A stretch of 64,000 nt of DNA from Achromobacter animicus (GCF_902859585.1 NZ_CADIJM010000001.1:186001-250000), one strand, 5' to 3'; numbered from the stretch's first letter, positions 25,603-35,003 are shown. Notes: a model not told the origin generated them from the letters alone. A program made the numbers and translations.

Positions 25603-27969
25603 ATGGCAAGCAAGAAGCCAGCAAAGGGCGGCGCGCTCGACACCGCCTACATGCATACCGACAGCGGTCCGGCCACCGGTCCCGCCGGCAAGCCGACCCA
25701 CCCCGCGCTCCAGCGCGCGGCTGCCGTGGGCGCCACCACAGGCGCCATCCCCCATAACGCCAACAAGGAAGCGGAGTACGGCGAGCAGGCCGCGCGCTGT
25801 CCCTACGCTGGCGCACACGTGGGCACGGTGGACCCCGCCGTGGGCGCAAGCTCGCTGTCCGAGAAGGAAGTCTCGGACAAGACGGGCGACGCCGCCACGC
25901 CGGGCGTGAACCAGAATGACGGTACGTTGCCCCGTGTGCGCGCGGACGGCGGCGGCCAAGCCCTGACCACCAACCAGGGCGTGCGCATCAGCGACAACCA
26001 GCACTCGCTGAAAGCAGGGCTGCGCGGTCCGGCGCTGCTGAAGGACTTCATCCTGCGTGAAAAGATCACGCATTTCGACCACGAGCGCATCCCCGAGCGT
26101 ATCGTGCACGCGCGCGGCTCGGCTGCCCACGGCTACTTCGAGTGCTACAAGCCGCTGACGGACCTGACCGCTGCGTCGCTGTTTGCCGAGGCCGGCAAGC
26201 GGACCCCGGTCTTCGTGCGCTTTTCGACCGTGGCTGGCGAGCGCGGGTCCAAGGATACGGCGCGCGACGTGCGCGGCTTTGCCGTGAAGTTCTACACGGA
26301 TGAGGGCAACTGGGATCTGGTCGGAAACAACATGCCGGTGTTCTTCATCCAGGACGCAATGAAGTTCCCGGACCTGGTTCACGCGGTCAAGCCCGAGCCG
26401 CACCATGGCATGCCGCAGGCGGCTTCCGCGCACGACACCTTCTGGGACTTCGTGTCGCTCATGCCCGAATCGACGCACATGCTGATGTGGGCGATGTCGG
26501 ACCGCGCCATTCCGCGCAGCTACCGGATGATGCAGGGCTTTGGCGTGCACACGTTCCGCTTCGTCAACGCGCAGGGCGAATCGCGGCTGGTGAAATTCCA
26601 CTGGAACCCGATCCTGGGCACGCATTCGCAGGTATGGAACGAGGCGGTCAAGGTGTCGGGCGCGGACCCGGACTACCACCGGCGCGATCTGTGGGAAGCG
26701 ATCGACGCGGGCCATGGCCCCGAATGGGAACTGGGCGTGCAGGTCTTCACCGAGGATCAGGCCGAAGGGTTCAGCTTCGACGTGCTGGACGCCACCAAGA
26801 TCGTGCCCGAGGAACTGGTGCCGGTCGTGCCGATTGGCCGCATGGTGCTGGACCGCAACCCCGACAACTTCTTTGCCGAGACCGAGCAGGTGGCGTTCTG
26901 CGCCGCGCACGTGGTGCCCGGCGTGGACTTCACGAATGACCCTCTGCTGGCTGGCCGCATCCATTCCTACGTCGACACGCAGATCTCGCGTTTGGGCGGC
27001 CCGAACTTCCACGAGATTCCCATCAACGCGCCGCTGGCGCCGGTGCACAACAACCAGCGCGACGGCATGCATCGTCAGGCCATCCATCGCGGCCGGGTGG
27101 CCTATGAGCCCAATTCGCTGGCCGGCGGTTGTCCGTTCCAGGCGGGCATGGACGGCTTCGTGTCGTTCCCGGAACCGGTGACGAGCGATGAATTGCGCGG
27201 GCATCCCGAAAAGTTTGCCGAGCACTACAACCAGGCCACGCTGTTCTACGACAGCCAGACCGCCTGGGAGCGCAAGCACATCGTCGATGCCTTCGCGTTC
27301 GAGCTCAGCAAGGTGACCGTGCCGCAGATCCGCCAGCGCATGGTGGCGTCCCTGCGCAACGTGTCCGACGAGTTGGCCCAAGGGGTGGCCGATCAGCTCG
27401 GCATGGCGCTGCCGGACCCGTTGCCGCGCGCCATAAAGAATCCGCCCAAGCCCGAAGTGCAGGTGTCGCCCTCGCTGTCCCTGACCGCGCGGCCGGGCGA
27501 CGGCAGCGTAGCCACGCGCAAGGTCGCGATCCTGGTGGCTGAAGGCGTGGATGGCAAATCCGTATCCGCGGTGGCCGACGCGCTGATTCAGGCGGGCGCC
27601 GTCGTGCGGCTGGTGGGTCAGCGCATTGGTCCCGTCCAGACCGCCGACGGCGGCGCGTTCGATGCGGATGCGTCGCTGGACAACCATCCGTCCGGCGTGT
27701 TCGACGGGGCGGTGGTGGCGGGCGGCGCGGATGCCGCGGCGCTTCTGGCTGCCGACGGTCGGGCGCTTGAGTTCCTGCGTGATGCCTACCGGCACGGCAA
27801 GACGCTGATGGGTATTGGTGATGGCGTGCAGGTCTACGCGGCCGCAGGCATCGATCCCGATCCGAACGATGGCGGTCTGCTGCTGGGCGGGGAAGATCCG
27901 CAGGCGTTCATCGCGGCGCTGGGCAAACACCGCCATCCGGAGCGGGAGACCACGCCACCGAAGGTATGA
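25603..27969 (+). CDS. katE: Large-subunit (clade II) catalase, KatE/HPII type
   Basis: A 788-residue monofunctional haem catalase that dismutates hydrogen peroxide. Essential residues are H169 ([13 protein letters not shown]), N242 (VGNNMP) and haem-ligand Y456 ([15 protein letters not shown]). All three sit exactly 41 positions later than in E. coli HPII (H128, N201, Y415). The N-terminus has a long extension with a cysteine segment ([11 protein letters not shown]). The C-terminal domain from about 640 ([23 protein letters not shown]) is the DJ-1/PfpI-like flavodoxin fold of large catalases. A perfect AAGGAG site precedes the ATG. It is co-transcribed with the ferritin-like gene. Clade II catalases are often stationary-phase induced. 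Confidence 0.95.
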   Translation: MASKKPAKGGALDTAYMHTDSGPATGPAGKPTHPALQRAAAVGATTGAIPHNANKEAEYGEQAARCPYAGAHVGTVDPAVGASSLSEKEVSDKTGDAATPGVNQNDGTLPRVRADGGGQALTTNQGVRISDNQHSLKAGLRGPALLKDFILREKITHFDHERIPERIVHARGSAAHGYFECYKPLTDLTAASLFAEAGKRTPVFVRFSTVAGERGSKDTARDVRGFAVKFYTDEGNWDLVGNNMPVFFIQDAMKFPDLVHAVKPEPHHGMPQAASAHDTFWDFVSLMPESTHMLMWAMSDRAIPRSYRMMQGFGVHTFRFVNAQGESRLVKFHWNPILGTHSQVWNEAVKVSGADPDYHRRDLWEAIDAGHGPEWELGVQVFTEDQAEGFSFDVLDATKIVPEELVPVVPIGRMVLDRNPDNFFAETEQVAFCAAHVVPGVDFTNDPLLAGRIHSYVDTQISRLGGPNFHEIPINAPLAPVHNNQRDGMHRQAIHRGRVAYEPNSLAGGCPFQAGMDGFVSFPEPVTSDELRGHPEKFAEHYNQATLFYDSQTAWERKHIVDAFAFELSKVTVPQIRQRMVASLRNVSDELAQGVADQLGMALPDPLPRAIKNPPKPEVQVSPSLSLTARPGDGSVATRKVAILVAEGVDGKSVSAVADALIQAGAVVRLVGQRIGPVQTADGGAFDADASLDNHPSGVFDGAVVAGGADAAALLAADGRALEFLRDAYRHGKTLMGIGDGVQVYAAAGIDPDPNDGGLLLGGEDPQAFIAALGKHRHPERETTPPKV

Positions 27970-27999
27970 GGACGCGCCCGCACGGGTAAGAACGGATCA

Positions 28000-28028
28000 T
28001 TGACACGTGCGGGGCGGCTGCGAATACT
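28000..28028 (+). promoter_or_regulatory. Candidate sigma-70 promoter for the SYLF gene
   Basis: TTGACA (28000-28005), a 17-base spacer and AATACT (28023-28028). The -35 is perfect and the -10 matches 4 of 6. It lies in the gap between katE and the SYLF gene. Confidence 0.45.
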
Positions 28029-28041
28029 GAGCCGGCAGGTC

Positions 28042-28066
28042 GGACGCGCGCAATCGGCGCGCGTCC
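28042..28066 (+). terminator. Perfect 10-bp hairpin between katE and the SYLF gene
   Basis: GGACGCGCGC (28042-28051) pairs with GCGCGCGTCC (28057-28066) over AATCG, followed by TTCTT. It could terminate katE read-through. It also lies downstream of the candidate promoter, so it may act as a leader attenuator for the SYLF gene. Confidence 0.5.
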
Positions 28067-28086
28067 TTCTTAACCGGGGAGGCCGT

Positions 28087-28665
28087 ATGAATCGCGCGTC
28101 CGTGTTGCCTGTGAAGTTCCTTGGCTGGCTCTGCGCCAGCCTTTTGACTTTTTCCGCCCTGGTCAGCGTCTCACCGTCCGCGCGGGCCGCGTCGGCGGCG
28201 GAGATCGGCGCCGACGCGATGGCGGCGCTGGAGCAGCTTTACTCCCAGGATCCGCGCATGCGTGAACTGGGCAAGCAGGCTGTCGCGGTGCTGGTGTTTC
28301 CCGACATCATCAAGGGCGGCTTCCTGGTCGGCGGCGAGCGCGGCTCGGGCGCATTGATCCGCCGCGGCCAGGTCGAAGGGTTTTATTCGATATCTGCACT
28401 GTCTTTCGGGTTCCAGGCCGGCGCGCAGCAGTTTTCGTACGCGCTGTTCTTCATGAATGAGCCGGCGCTGGCGTACCTGGATCAGAGCGACGGGTGGAGT
28501 CTGGGGGCGGGGCCCAGCCTGGTCGTGGTGGATCAGGGCTACGCCGCCAGCATCTCGACCACCACCTTGACGCAAGACGTGTACGCGGTGCCGTTTGGCG
28601 AGCAGGGCCTGATGGCGGGGATGGGTCTGCAAGGATCGAAGATCAGCCGCATGGATCCGAACTGA
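28087..28665 (+). CDS. SYLF/Ysc84-domain secreted lipid-binding protein
   Basis: A 192-residue exported protein. The signal peptide runs to about residue 34 (probable cleavage at ARA before ASAAEIG), followed by the SYLF fold: LYSQDPRMRELGKQAVAVLVFPDIIKGGFLVGGERGSGALI, then FYSISALSFGFQAGAQ and a C-terminal VYAVPFGEQGLMAG. SYLF domains bind phospholipids in eukaryotic homologues; bacterial roles are poorly defined. The ATG at 28087 has GGAGG five bases upstream and starts the signal peptide; the frame upstream to 28000 is leader. It appears monocistronic behind a candidate promoter and hairpin. Confidence 0.8.
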   Translation: MNRASVLPVKFLGWLCASLLTFSALVSVSPSARAASAAEIGADAMAALEQLYSQDPRMRELGKQAVAVLVFPDIIKGGFLVGGERGSGALIRRGQVEGFYSISALSFGFQAGAQQFSYALFFMNEPALAYLDQSDGWSLGAGPSLVVVDQGYAASISTTTLTQDVYAVPFGEQGLMAGMGLQGSKISRMDPN

Positions 28666-28683
28666 GTCATTTGCAGAAATGGG

Positions 28684-28709
28684 GGCGGGACCCCGGTTGG
28701 CGTCCCGCC
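28684..28709. terminator. Hairpin between convergent SYLF and Bug genes
   Basis: GGCGGGAC (28684-28691) and GTCCCGCC (28702-28709) pair over a 10-base loop, 18 bases after the SYLF stop and 5 bases beyond the stop of the convergent Bug gene. It has no T-run on either side. Possible shared terminator. Confidence 0.45.
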
Positions 28710-28714
28710 GGCCG

Positions 28715-29683
28715 TCATTCCAGCGTTATGCCGGCACGCTGGGCGATGGCGCTGAAAGTGGCGATTTCTATCGCAATCTGCTCGCGGAAAGCCTGACCTG
28801 GCAGGAAGACCGGATTCAGTGACAGTTCCGATACGCGCTTGCGCACCTGAGTGTCCTGCATGATTTCCGCCATTACCCGGTTCAAGGTGTGCATGACCGG
28901 AGTCGGCGTGTTCGCCGGCGCGACCAATCCGTACCAGCCGACGAACGATACCTCCGGCATGCCCGCTTCGGCGAAGGTCGGCACGTCCGGCAATTGCGGC
29001 ATGCGTTGCTCGCCGGTGACGGCCAGTGCGCGGATCTTGCCGGCGCGCACGTGGGCGGCGGACGCCGAAACCGTATCGACGGCCAGCGCGATCTCGCCGC
29101 CGATCAGCGCGGTCATGAGTTGCGCGCTGCCCTTGTACGGCACCGGCGTCATCTTGGCGCCGGCAGCCTGCGCGAACATCTCGCCGGTGAGGTGGGGGGC
29201 GGACCCGGAGCCAAACGTGCCGTACATCAGTCCGCCTTTGGCGCTTTCCTGTCGGGCGAGCTCGGCCGCCTGTTGTGGCGTCGCCGCGGGCAGCGCGTTT
29301 TGCGCCAGCAGCACGACGGGCGCCATGGCGACGATGCCGATGTGCTCGAAGCTGCGTACGGGATCGTAGGGCAGCGACGGTTTGAGTGCGGGCAGGACGC
29401 TGTACGTGGTGCTGCCCGACAGCATGAGCGTGTAGCCGTCGGGCGCTGCGCGGGCGACGGCCTCGGCGCCGATAAGCGTGGAGGCGCCGGGGCGGTTCTC
29501 GACGATGACGGGCTGACCCAGCTTGCCCGTCAACTTGGTGGCGAGCAGGCGCGCCACCGCGTCGGTGGCGCCGCCCGGCGTGAACGGGACGACGATCTTG
29601 ATGGCTTGGTCCGGATACGCGGCGTGGGCATTCGCGGCGGCAAGTGTCAACGCCAACAGGGCGGTGCGAAGTCTGGCGGTCAT
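28715..29683 (-). CDS. Bug/TctC-family periplasmic solute-binding protein
   Basis: A 322-residue binding protein with a signal peptide (hydrophobic 5-20, cleavage near AHA before AYPDQ). The Bug pattern is present: IKIVVPFTPGGATDAVARLL, IVENRPGASTLIGAEAV, AAPDGYTLMLSG and LPYDPVRSFEHIG. The M20 peptidase gene ends 17 bases upstream on the same strand, so this protein probably captures the peptide-like or N-acyl compound that the peptidase hydrolyses. No cognate permease is nearby. The whole unit is divergent from a LysR gene. Confidence 0.9.
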   Translation of the reverse strand: MTARLRTALLALTLAAANAHAAYPDQAIKIVVPFTPGGATDAVARLLATKLTGKLGQPVIVENRPGASTLIGAEAVARAAPDGYTLMLSGSTTYSVLPALKPSLPYDPVRSFEHIGIVAMAPVVLLAQNALPAATPQQAAELARQESAKGGLMYGTFGSGSAPHLTGEMFAQAAGAKMTPVPYKGSAQLMTALIGGEIALAVDTVSASAAHVRAGKIRALAVTGEQRMPQLPDVPTFAEAGMPEVSFVGWYGLVAPANTPTPVMHTLNRVMAEIMQDTQVRKRVSELSLNPVFLPGQAFREQIAIEIATFSAIAQRAGITLE

Positions 29684-29700
29684 GATGGGGCTCGGTCGGA

Positions 29701-31122
29701 TCAGGCGTAGGTGGACGATTGGGAGCAGGCTTGTTCGAGCAAGTCGGCGCCCTGGGTGCCGAGGTCCCAGAAAAGGCCAGCCATGATGGCCAGGCCTTCC
29801 CGGGCGACGCTGCCCAGCAGGTGTTCATTGGGCGCGTGCTGCGCGCAAGCGGGATAGGAGTGAGGCACCCACAGGGTGGGAAGGCCAAGTTGGTCGGCAA
29901 AAATGTCGTTGGGCAGGGAGCCGCCCAGGTTGGGCAAGAGGGCCGGCCGTTTGCCGGTGGTGCGCTCCAGCGAGGCGGCGGCCCAGCGCACCCACGGGGT
30001 GTCGGGCGACAGGCGCGTCGCGCCCGCCTGCATGCCGACACGAACCTCGACGTCGTCGAAACCGCCCTGATGCAGGTGTTCGACCACGTGTTCCTGCAGG
30101 GCACGCCAGTCGGTGCCGACCACGAAGCGCAACTGGCACCAGGCCGACGCTTCCGGAGGAATGGCGTTCACGGGCTTGGCGGGGTCGCCGGCGCCGAATG
30201 TCAGGACGTCGAGACTGTTCCAGCCGAATACCTTTTCCGGCGAGGTCAAGCCGGGTTCGCCCCACCAGTCGTTGATGTCCGGATCGTCGTCGCCACCACC
30301 GACTTCCAGGTCTGCCAGCGCCAAGGCGACCGCAGCGGGGATGGGCGGGGGGCGTAATCCCGGCACGGCGATGCGGCCGTTCGCGTCCACCAGCGAACTG
30401 ATCGCATGCGTCAGCCGGATGGCCGGGTTGGAAAGCAGTCCGCCCCAGTTGCCGGAATGGTAGCCGCGTTCCCGAGCCCGTACCTTGAGTTCGAAATTGA
30501 CCGCGCCGCGCGAGCCCATGAACAGCGTGGGCCGCGCGGCGTTCAGGCGCGGCCCGTCGCTGGCGATGAAGACGTCGGCGGCCAGAAGATTGCGGTGCGT
30601 CTTGCAGAACGCAGCCAGGCCGGGCGAGCCCGCTTCTTCGCCGGTTTCGATGAGCCAGATCGTATTGAACCCCAGCACGCCGCCGCGGACGGCGATGACG
30701 CGCGACAGCGCTTCAAGGTTGATGGAGTGCTGGCCCTTGTTGTCGGCCGTGCCGCGCCCGTACCAGCGGTCGCCTTCGACCTGCAGGCGCCAGGGGTCCC
30801 GGCCGGCGTCCCATTTGGCGGCGTTGCCTCGCACCACGTCGCCGTGACCGTACATGAGGACGGTCGGCAACTCGGCCGCTTCGATGCGGCGTGCGACCAG
30901 GATCGGCAGGTCCACCCCGGCAGGGTTGCGATGCACTTCACAGGAAAAGCCCAGTGCCGACAGGCGCGGGACCAGTTCGATCGACAGGTAGGCATGCTGC
31001 GCCGGGCCCTGGGTGGAGACTTCGCTTTCGGTGGTGTACGCGATGCGGCGCGCGAGGGTGTCCTGAAGGACGCCGCTGTCATACGCTTCTGTCGCGTGGA
31101 GAATGGCTTGTTCGCGGGTCAT
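29701..31122 (-). CDS. M20-family metallopeptidase
   Basis: A 473-residue cytoplasmic di-zinc hydrolase of the M20 (ArgE/DapE/carboxypeptidase G2) family. Metal and catalytic residues are H93 and D95 (YGHGDVV), D127 (GTADNKGQ), E162/E163 (ETGEEAGS), D189-region ASDGP, and a C-terminal His in CAQHAPNEH. A dimerisation domain sits between. It should cleave a peptide or N-acyl amino acid; the substrate is unknown. ATG at 31122 starts MTREQAIL; the longer frame to 31209 overlaps the promoter. It forms an operon with the Bug binding protein. Confidence 0.88.
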   Translation of the reverse strand: MTREQAILHATEAYDSGVLQDTLARRIAYTTESEVSTQGPAQHAYLSIELVPRLSALGFSCEVHRNPAGVDLPILVARRIEAAELPTVLMYGHGDVVRGNAAKWDAGRDPWRLQVEGDRWYGRGTADNKGQHSINLEALSRVIAVRGGVLGFNTIWLIETGEEAGSPGLAAFCKTHRNLLAADVFIASDGPRLNAARPTLFMGSRGAVNFELKVRARERGYHSGNWGGLLSNPAIRLTHAISSLVDANGRIAVPGLRPPPIPAAVALALADLEVGGGDDDPDINDWWGEPGLTSPEKVFGWNSLDVLTFGAGDPAKPVNAIPPEASAWCQLRFVVGTDWRALQEHVVEHLHQGGFDDVEVRVGMQAGATRLSPDTPWVRWAAASLERTTGKRPALLPNLGGSLPNDIFADQLGLPTLWVPHSYPACAQHAPNEHLLGSVAREGLAIMAGLFWDLGTQGADLLEQACSQSSTYA

Positions 31123-31203
31123 GGCGGTTCTCGGGGCAGTACGGAAAAACAAAAGTATTACGGTTCTACGCGTGCCACAATTAGATATTTCGCACCTTAG
31201 CGT

Positions 31204-31216
31204 TGCCATAAAGGCA
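31204..31216. promoter_or_regulatory. LysR-type box between M20 and lysR
   Basis: TGCC-ATAAA-GGCA (31204-31216) is a palindrome of T-N11-A form, 20 bases before the LysR start and 82 bases before the M20 start. It is a likely autoregulatory or activation site. Confidence 0.45.
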
Positions 31217-31235
31217 TCTCATCCAGGAGCCATCC

Positions 31236-32162
31236 ATGATCTCCCTCGGTCTCAGATATTTCCTGGAAGTCGCGCGCTGCGGTTCGATCGCAGGCGCGGC
31301 GGCCAGCCTGCACGTGGCGGCATCCGCCGTCAGCCGGCAGATCGCCAAGCTGGAAGACAGCCTGGGCATCGTACTGTTCGAACGCCAGGCGCGCGGCATG
31401 GCGCTCAGCGAGGCCGGGCTTCAGCTCGCGGCATACGCCCGGGCGGCCGCGCTGGAGGCCGAACGCGTCACCAAGGAGATCCGGCGGCGGAGCGCGCTAG
31501 GCGACGTCACGATCCGGCTGGCCTGTAGCGAGGGATTCGCGCACCGATTCCTGCCGCTATGCATGGCCGACTTCAAGCAGGTCCGGCCCGAGACGCGTTT
31601 TCATCTTCAGGTGGACCGGCCGGAGGAGGTGATTCGCCGGATTCTCGAGGGAATGTCGCAGATCGCGCTGCACTACACGGTGGCGCAGGACGATCGCTTG
31701 AAGACCGAACTGCTGACGCGCGCGCCGGTTTACGCGGTGATGTGCCGGCAGCATCCGCTTGCCGCGCGCCGTGCGATCAGCCTGCGTGACCTGGCCGACG
31801 TGCCGGTATCGGTTGGCGACAAGGGCACGACCGTGCGGCAGCTTTTCGATACCGCCTGCGCCAATGCCGGCTTGCACATCGAGCCGGCCTACGTGTCCAA
31901 CAATTCGGCGGCCTTCCTGCCCATGCTGCCGGGCAGCCGGATCGTGGCGCTGACGGGTTACCTGACCTTGATGGGGGATCCGCAGGGCACCGCGCTGGCC
32001 GCAGTGCCGTTCAGCAACCCGGAAATGCGCCAGCGCAGCATCCAGGCCGTGACGCTGCAAGGGCGCACCTTGCCGCCGCTGGCCAAGGAGTTTCTGGAAT
32101 TCATGGCGGCGCGGCTCACCGCGGCGCCGCGCGCGCCGGATCTGGAGAAGGGCGCCGCGTAA
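31236..32162 (+). CDS. LysR-family transcriptional regulator
   Basis: A 308-residue LysR protein with its helix-turn-helix at about 5-60 (LRYFLEVARCGSIAGAAASLHVAASAVSRQIAKLEDSLGIVLFERQ) and a C-terminal effector domain starting near VTIRLACSEGFAHRFLP. AGGAG precedes the ATG. It is divergent from the M20-Bug operon, with a T-N11-A palindrome in the gap, so it probably regulates uptake and hydrolysis of that compound. The gene ends 11 bases before the convergent small membrane protein gene. Confidence 0.9.
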   Translation: MISLGLRYFLEVARCGSIAGAAASLHVAASAVSRQIAKLEDSLGIVLFERQARGMALSEAGLQLAAYARAAALEAERVTKEIRRRSALGDVTIRLACSEGFAHRFLPLCMADFKQVRPETRFHLQVDRPEEVIRRILEGMSQIALHYTVAQDDRLKTELLTRAPVYAVMCRQHPLAARRAISLRDLADVPVSVGDKGTTVRQLFDTACANAGLHIEPAYVSNNSAAFLPMLPGSRIVALTGYLTLMGDPQGTALAAVPFSNPEMRQRSIQAVTLQGRTLPPLAKEFLEFMAARLTAAPRAPDLEKGAA

Positions 32163-32172
32163 TGGCCGTTGC

Positions 32173-32670
32173 CTAGACCGACCGCACGAACAGTGCGCGC
32201 AGCTTGTTCCAGAAATCGCCGCCCAACACGAAGAAGCTGGCCACCAGCATGACGTCGCCCAGCAGTTGCGCCTGCCACAGCCGCGGCCGGAAACCGGGCC
32301 AGATCTGGTCGACATAGGGTTCCAGCATCGATGTGAGCAGCGGCAGGATGAACATCACCATGCCGATGGCGTGGCGCACGGGGCCGACCTTCTGCACGGG
32401 CGCCAGTTTCTTCGCGTGACCGCCGATGATGGCCTTGAGTTGCTGGAATCCCTCTTTGCCCATGACGGCGATGCAGGTGATGAGCAGCACCTTGTTGGCG
32501 ATGAAGATGGCGCCGGTCAGTGCCGCGATGCGCGATCCGGGGATGTCCATCGCGGCGCCGATGGGAATCAGGAACCAGAGCGCGAAGGCCAGGATGAAAA
32601 TTCCGATTCCGCACTTGAAGCGCCAGCCCATTGCCGGCGCGGGTTGGGTTGGCATGTCTTGGACACTCAT
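32173..32670 (-). CDS. Small integral membrane protein (transporter-suffix-like)
   Basis: A 165-residue protein with four predicted membrane segments: FKCGIGIFILAFALWFLIPI, IAALTGAIFIANKVLLITCIAVMG, HAIGMVMFILPLLTSMLEPY and LLGDVMLVASFFVLGGDFW. It ends with a basic tail. Proteins of this layout are sometimes labelled transporter suffix domain; no activity is known. ATG at 32670 has AAGGAG upstream; the frame above it is leader. It lies 55 bases after the FUSC gene on the same strand and may be the last gene of that efflux operon. Confidence 0.65.
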   Translation of the reverse strand: MSVQDMPTQPAPAMGWRFKCGIGIFILAFALWFLIPIGAAMDIPGSRIAALTGAIFIANKVLLITCIAVMGKEGFQQLKAIIGGHAKKLAPVQKVGPVRHAIGMVMFILPLLTSMLEPYVDQIWPGFRPRLWQAQLLGDVMLVASFFVLGGDFWNKLRALFVRSV

Positions 32671-32725
32671 GGCGGTCTCCTTGCGAGGGGTGGAATTTGA
32701 GGCGAGGGGATTCAAGGCAGGTGAA

Positions 32726-33799
32726 TCAAGTTCCGGAAATACGGCGGCGTGAGGAAAATACGCCCGGCTTGCGGGGCGCACGCGGCCGGGGTTCAAGCAA
32801 CTGCAGCATCAGGCAGGCATACAGGGTGACGGCGATGAACAGCCCCATGCGCACGGCGAAGGCGGTGTAGACGTCCTTGCCCGCCACGCTGTCCTGCACC
32901 GACTGGCCCAGCAGGATGATGAGCGTGATCAGGGTGTTCAGCCAGAAAGTGGGCGCATGCGGCGTGGGACTCAGCCGGTACAGCTTTCTGGCCATTACCA
33001 GCCCGAACAGCAGCATCCACAGGAAGTACATCCACAGGCTGGGAAAGGGCCGCAGGGCGATCCAGAACCCCACCGCAAGCACGCCGGCCAGCAGCGTCGA
33101 TCCCAGGATCTCGCGCGCCGCGCCATGCGCCGCCGTGACGCAGCTTTGGCGGCCCAGGCTGACTGCCTTCAGGATGATGGGCATGTAGCCCAGCGGATCG
33201 GTCATGGCCAGCAGAAAGGCCGGCAGCACGACCAGCGCCGCGCGCAGGGCCATGCGGCTTGCCTCGGCGGCCGGCAGAACAGGCGGGGGCGGCGGCGCCG
33301 GCAGGCCGGGCGGTTCGGGAAACAGCGCGTGGCAGACCCCCAGCACCAGGGCGGCCAGCAGCAGCGCTTTGACCAGGGCCTCGATCACCGTCACCGCCAG
33401 GCCGAAGTCCAGGGTGCCTGCCGCGGAAATCATGGTCAGGCCGATGATCAGGAACGTCGACACCAGATTGTTGCCGCCGCGCAGCCCGTGGCGAAACGCC
33501 AGGAACAGGCACAGGCCGACGATCAGCACCCCGCCGGCCGGGTAGTAGCGAAGCAGGGGAATCAGCAACAGCCCGCTTCCCGTGGTGAACATCGCCACCA
33601 GGGCCAGGCCGAGGCCGGCTTTCAACGACAGCGGCCGGTTCATCTGCGCCAGCAGGAACACCCCGAGCACCGGCGCGATCATCGGGATCGGCATGTCCAG
33701 CCCGAAGCTGATGGCCAGGCACAGCGCCGTCCCCACGCCCAGGCGCAGGGCGCGCTGACCGCGGGGGTCGCGCCGGGCGGGGGGCGTGTCAGTAGGCAT
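32726..33799 (-). CDS. FUSC/DUF2955-type inner-membrane efflux subunit
   Basis: A 357-residue membrane protein of the fusaric-acid-resistance/aromatic-acid exporter type, with two blocks of hydrophobic segments separated by a proline-rich loop (PEPPGLPAPPPPPVLPAAE). The N-terminal FGLDMPIPMIAPVLGVFLLAQM and the central TDPLGYMPIILKAVSLGRQSC fit DUF2955. It is translated from an ATG overlapping the HlyD stop by 11 bases. With the HlyD protein and the outer-membrane factor it should form a three-part exporter like AaeAB, possibly for aromatic acids. Confidence 0.8.
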   Translation of the reverse strand: MPTDTPPARRDPRGQRALRLGVGTALCLAISFGLDMPIPMIAPVLGVFLLAQMNRPLSLKAGLGLALVAMFTTGSGLLLIPLLRYYPAGGVLIVGLCLFLAFRHGLRGGNNLVSTFLIIGLTMISAAGTLDFGLAVTVIEALVKALLLAALVLGVCHALFPEPPGLPAPPPPPVLPAAEASRMALRAALVVLPAFLLAMTDPLGYMPIILKAVSLGRQSCVTAAHGAAREILGSTLLAGVLAVGFWIALRPFPSLWMYFLWMLLFGLVMARKLYRLSPTPHAPTFWLNTLITLIILLGQSVQDSVAGKDVYTAFAVRMGLFIAVTLYACLMLQLLEPRPRAPRKPGVFSSRRRISGT

Positions 33800-35003
33800 A
33801 GGACAGCCAGCTCATCAGCCGCAGGTACAGGCGGCCCAGGGGGTTGAGCGGATTGCCGGGGTTGGGAAACGCCATGACTTCGGCCTGGCCGCCCACCCGG
33901 ATGCCGCGCAGGGACGGAAGCTGTCCGGGATCGAGGTCGATGGCGACCGGGAAGCGTTGGGCGGGCCGCAGCCAGTCGCGGCTGTTCTGCACCGTGGGGA
34001 GGCTGCCGGGCTGCGTGGGCGTGCCGACGTTCACGCCATAGCCCACGCTGCGCACGCGGCCCTCGAACACCTGCCCGGGCAGTGCGTCCAGGATGATGGC
34101 GACCGGCGTGCCGGGGTCGACGTGCCCCAGGTTGTTCTCGGTCATTTCCGCGTTGATCCACACGTCGTGAATGGCGATCAGCGTCATCACGGGCTTTCCC
34201 GCCGCGGCGAATTGGCCGGCGTCGGTCCGCAGGTCGGTGACGAGGCCCGCAGCGGGGGCGCGCACCTGCGTGTTGGCCAGGTCCAGTTCAGCCTTTTCCA
34301 CGGCGGCGGCGGCGCTGCGCAGCTTGGCGTTGTCTTCCTCGCTGCCGCCTTCCTGTTCGCGCGCCCGCTGCACCTCGGCACGTGCGGCCGCCACCTGGCT
34401 GACCGCCTGCGCCAGATTGGCCCGCGCAATCTCCAGCCGGCGCAGCGATATCGTGCCCTGGTCGTCGCGGTACAGGCGCTCGAGTCGGGTGCTGTCCTGG
34501 CGCGCGCGGACTTCATTGGCTTGCGCCGCGCGCAGGGACGCCTGCGCCGCATCGATGCCGGCGGTGCTGGCGCCAATCTGCCGGCGCGTGGCGTCCAGAT
34601 CCGCCCGGGCGCGGTCGAGCGCAATCCGGTAATGCTCCGGGTCGATGTCGAACAGCACGGCGCCCGACTTCACGTCCTGGTTGTTGCGCACATGTACCTG
34701 CGTCACCCGGCCCGCCACTTCGGATGCCACCGGCACTACGAAGGCCTCCACCCGCGCCTGCTGCGTGTACGGCGTGTAGCGGTCCGCCAGCAGATACCAG
34801 ACCAGGCTGATGACGATGACCACGAGAACCCAGCGGACCCCCTTTTTGGCGGGATCCGCGGGGGGCGGCGGGGCGGCCGGCGGTGCGGGCGGTGGCGGCG
34901 GCTCGGACGGCGCGGGGCGTGCCGGCGTATCGCGGGCAGGCGAGCCAGGGCTCGCCGCGGGCGCAGCGCTGGCCGTCGGGGGCGCGGGCCTGGGACTAGT
35001 CAT
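33789..35003 (-). CDS. HlyD/EmrA-type membrane fusion protein
   Basis: A 404-residue periplasmic adaptor. A cytoplasmic tail of about 55 residues rich in Pro and Ala (APSEPPPPPAPPAAPPPPADP) precedes one membrane anchor (WVLVVIVISLVWYLLADRY). The adaptor core follows: the lipoyl-like half VVPVASEVAGRVTQVHVRNNQDVKSGAVLFDIDP, a long coiled-coil hairpin (about 120-240), the second lipoyl half VRAPAAGLVTDLR, and a beta-barrel. Its start overlaps the outer-membrane-factor stop by 8 bases and its stop overlaps the FUSC start. The proline-rich tail is unusual in length. Confidence 0.88.
   Translation of the reverse strand: MTSPRPAPPTASAAPAASPGSPARDTPARPAPSEPPPPPAPPAAPPPPADPAKKGVRWVLVVIVISLVWYLLADRYTPYTQQARVEAFVVPVASEVAGRVTQVHVRNNQDVKSGAVLFDIDPEHYRIALDRARADLDATRRQIGASTAGIDAAQASLRAAQANEVRARQDSTRLERLYRDDQGTISLRRLEIARANLAQAVSQVAAARAEVQRAREQEGGSEEDNAKLRSAAAAVEKAELDLANTQVRAPAAGLVTDLRTDAGQFAAAGKPVMTLIAIHDVWINAEMTENNLGHVDPGTPVAIILDALPGQVFEGRVRSVGYGVNVGTPTQPGSLPTVQNSRDWLRPAQRFPVAIDLDPGQLPSLRGIRVGGQAEVMAFPNPGNPLNPLGRLYLRLMSWLSYAY

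Noticed and set aside
24772-27936. Minus-strand open frame of 1054 codons opposite katE
   Set aside because: It has an Arg/His/Gly-rich shadow composition and no domain, and katE on the other strand is certain.
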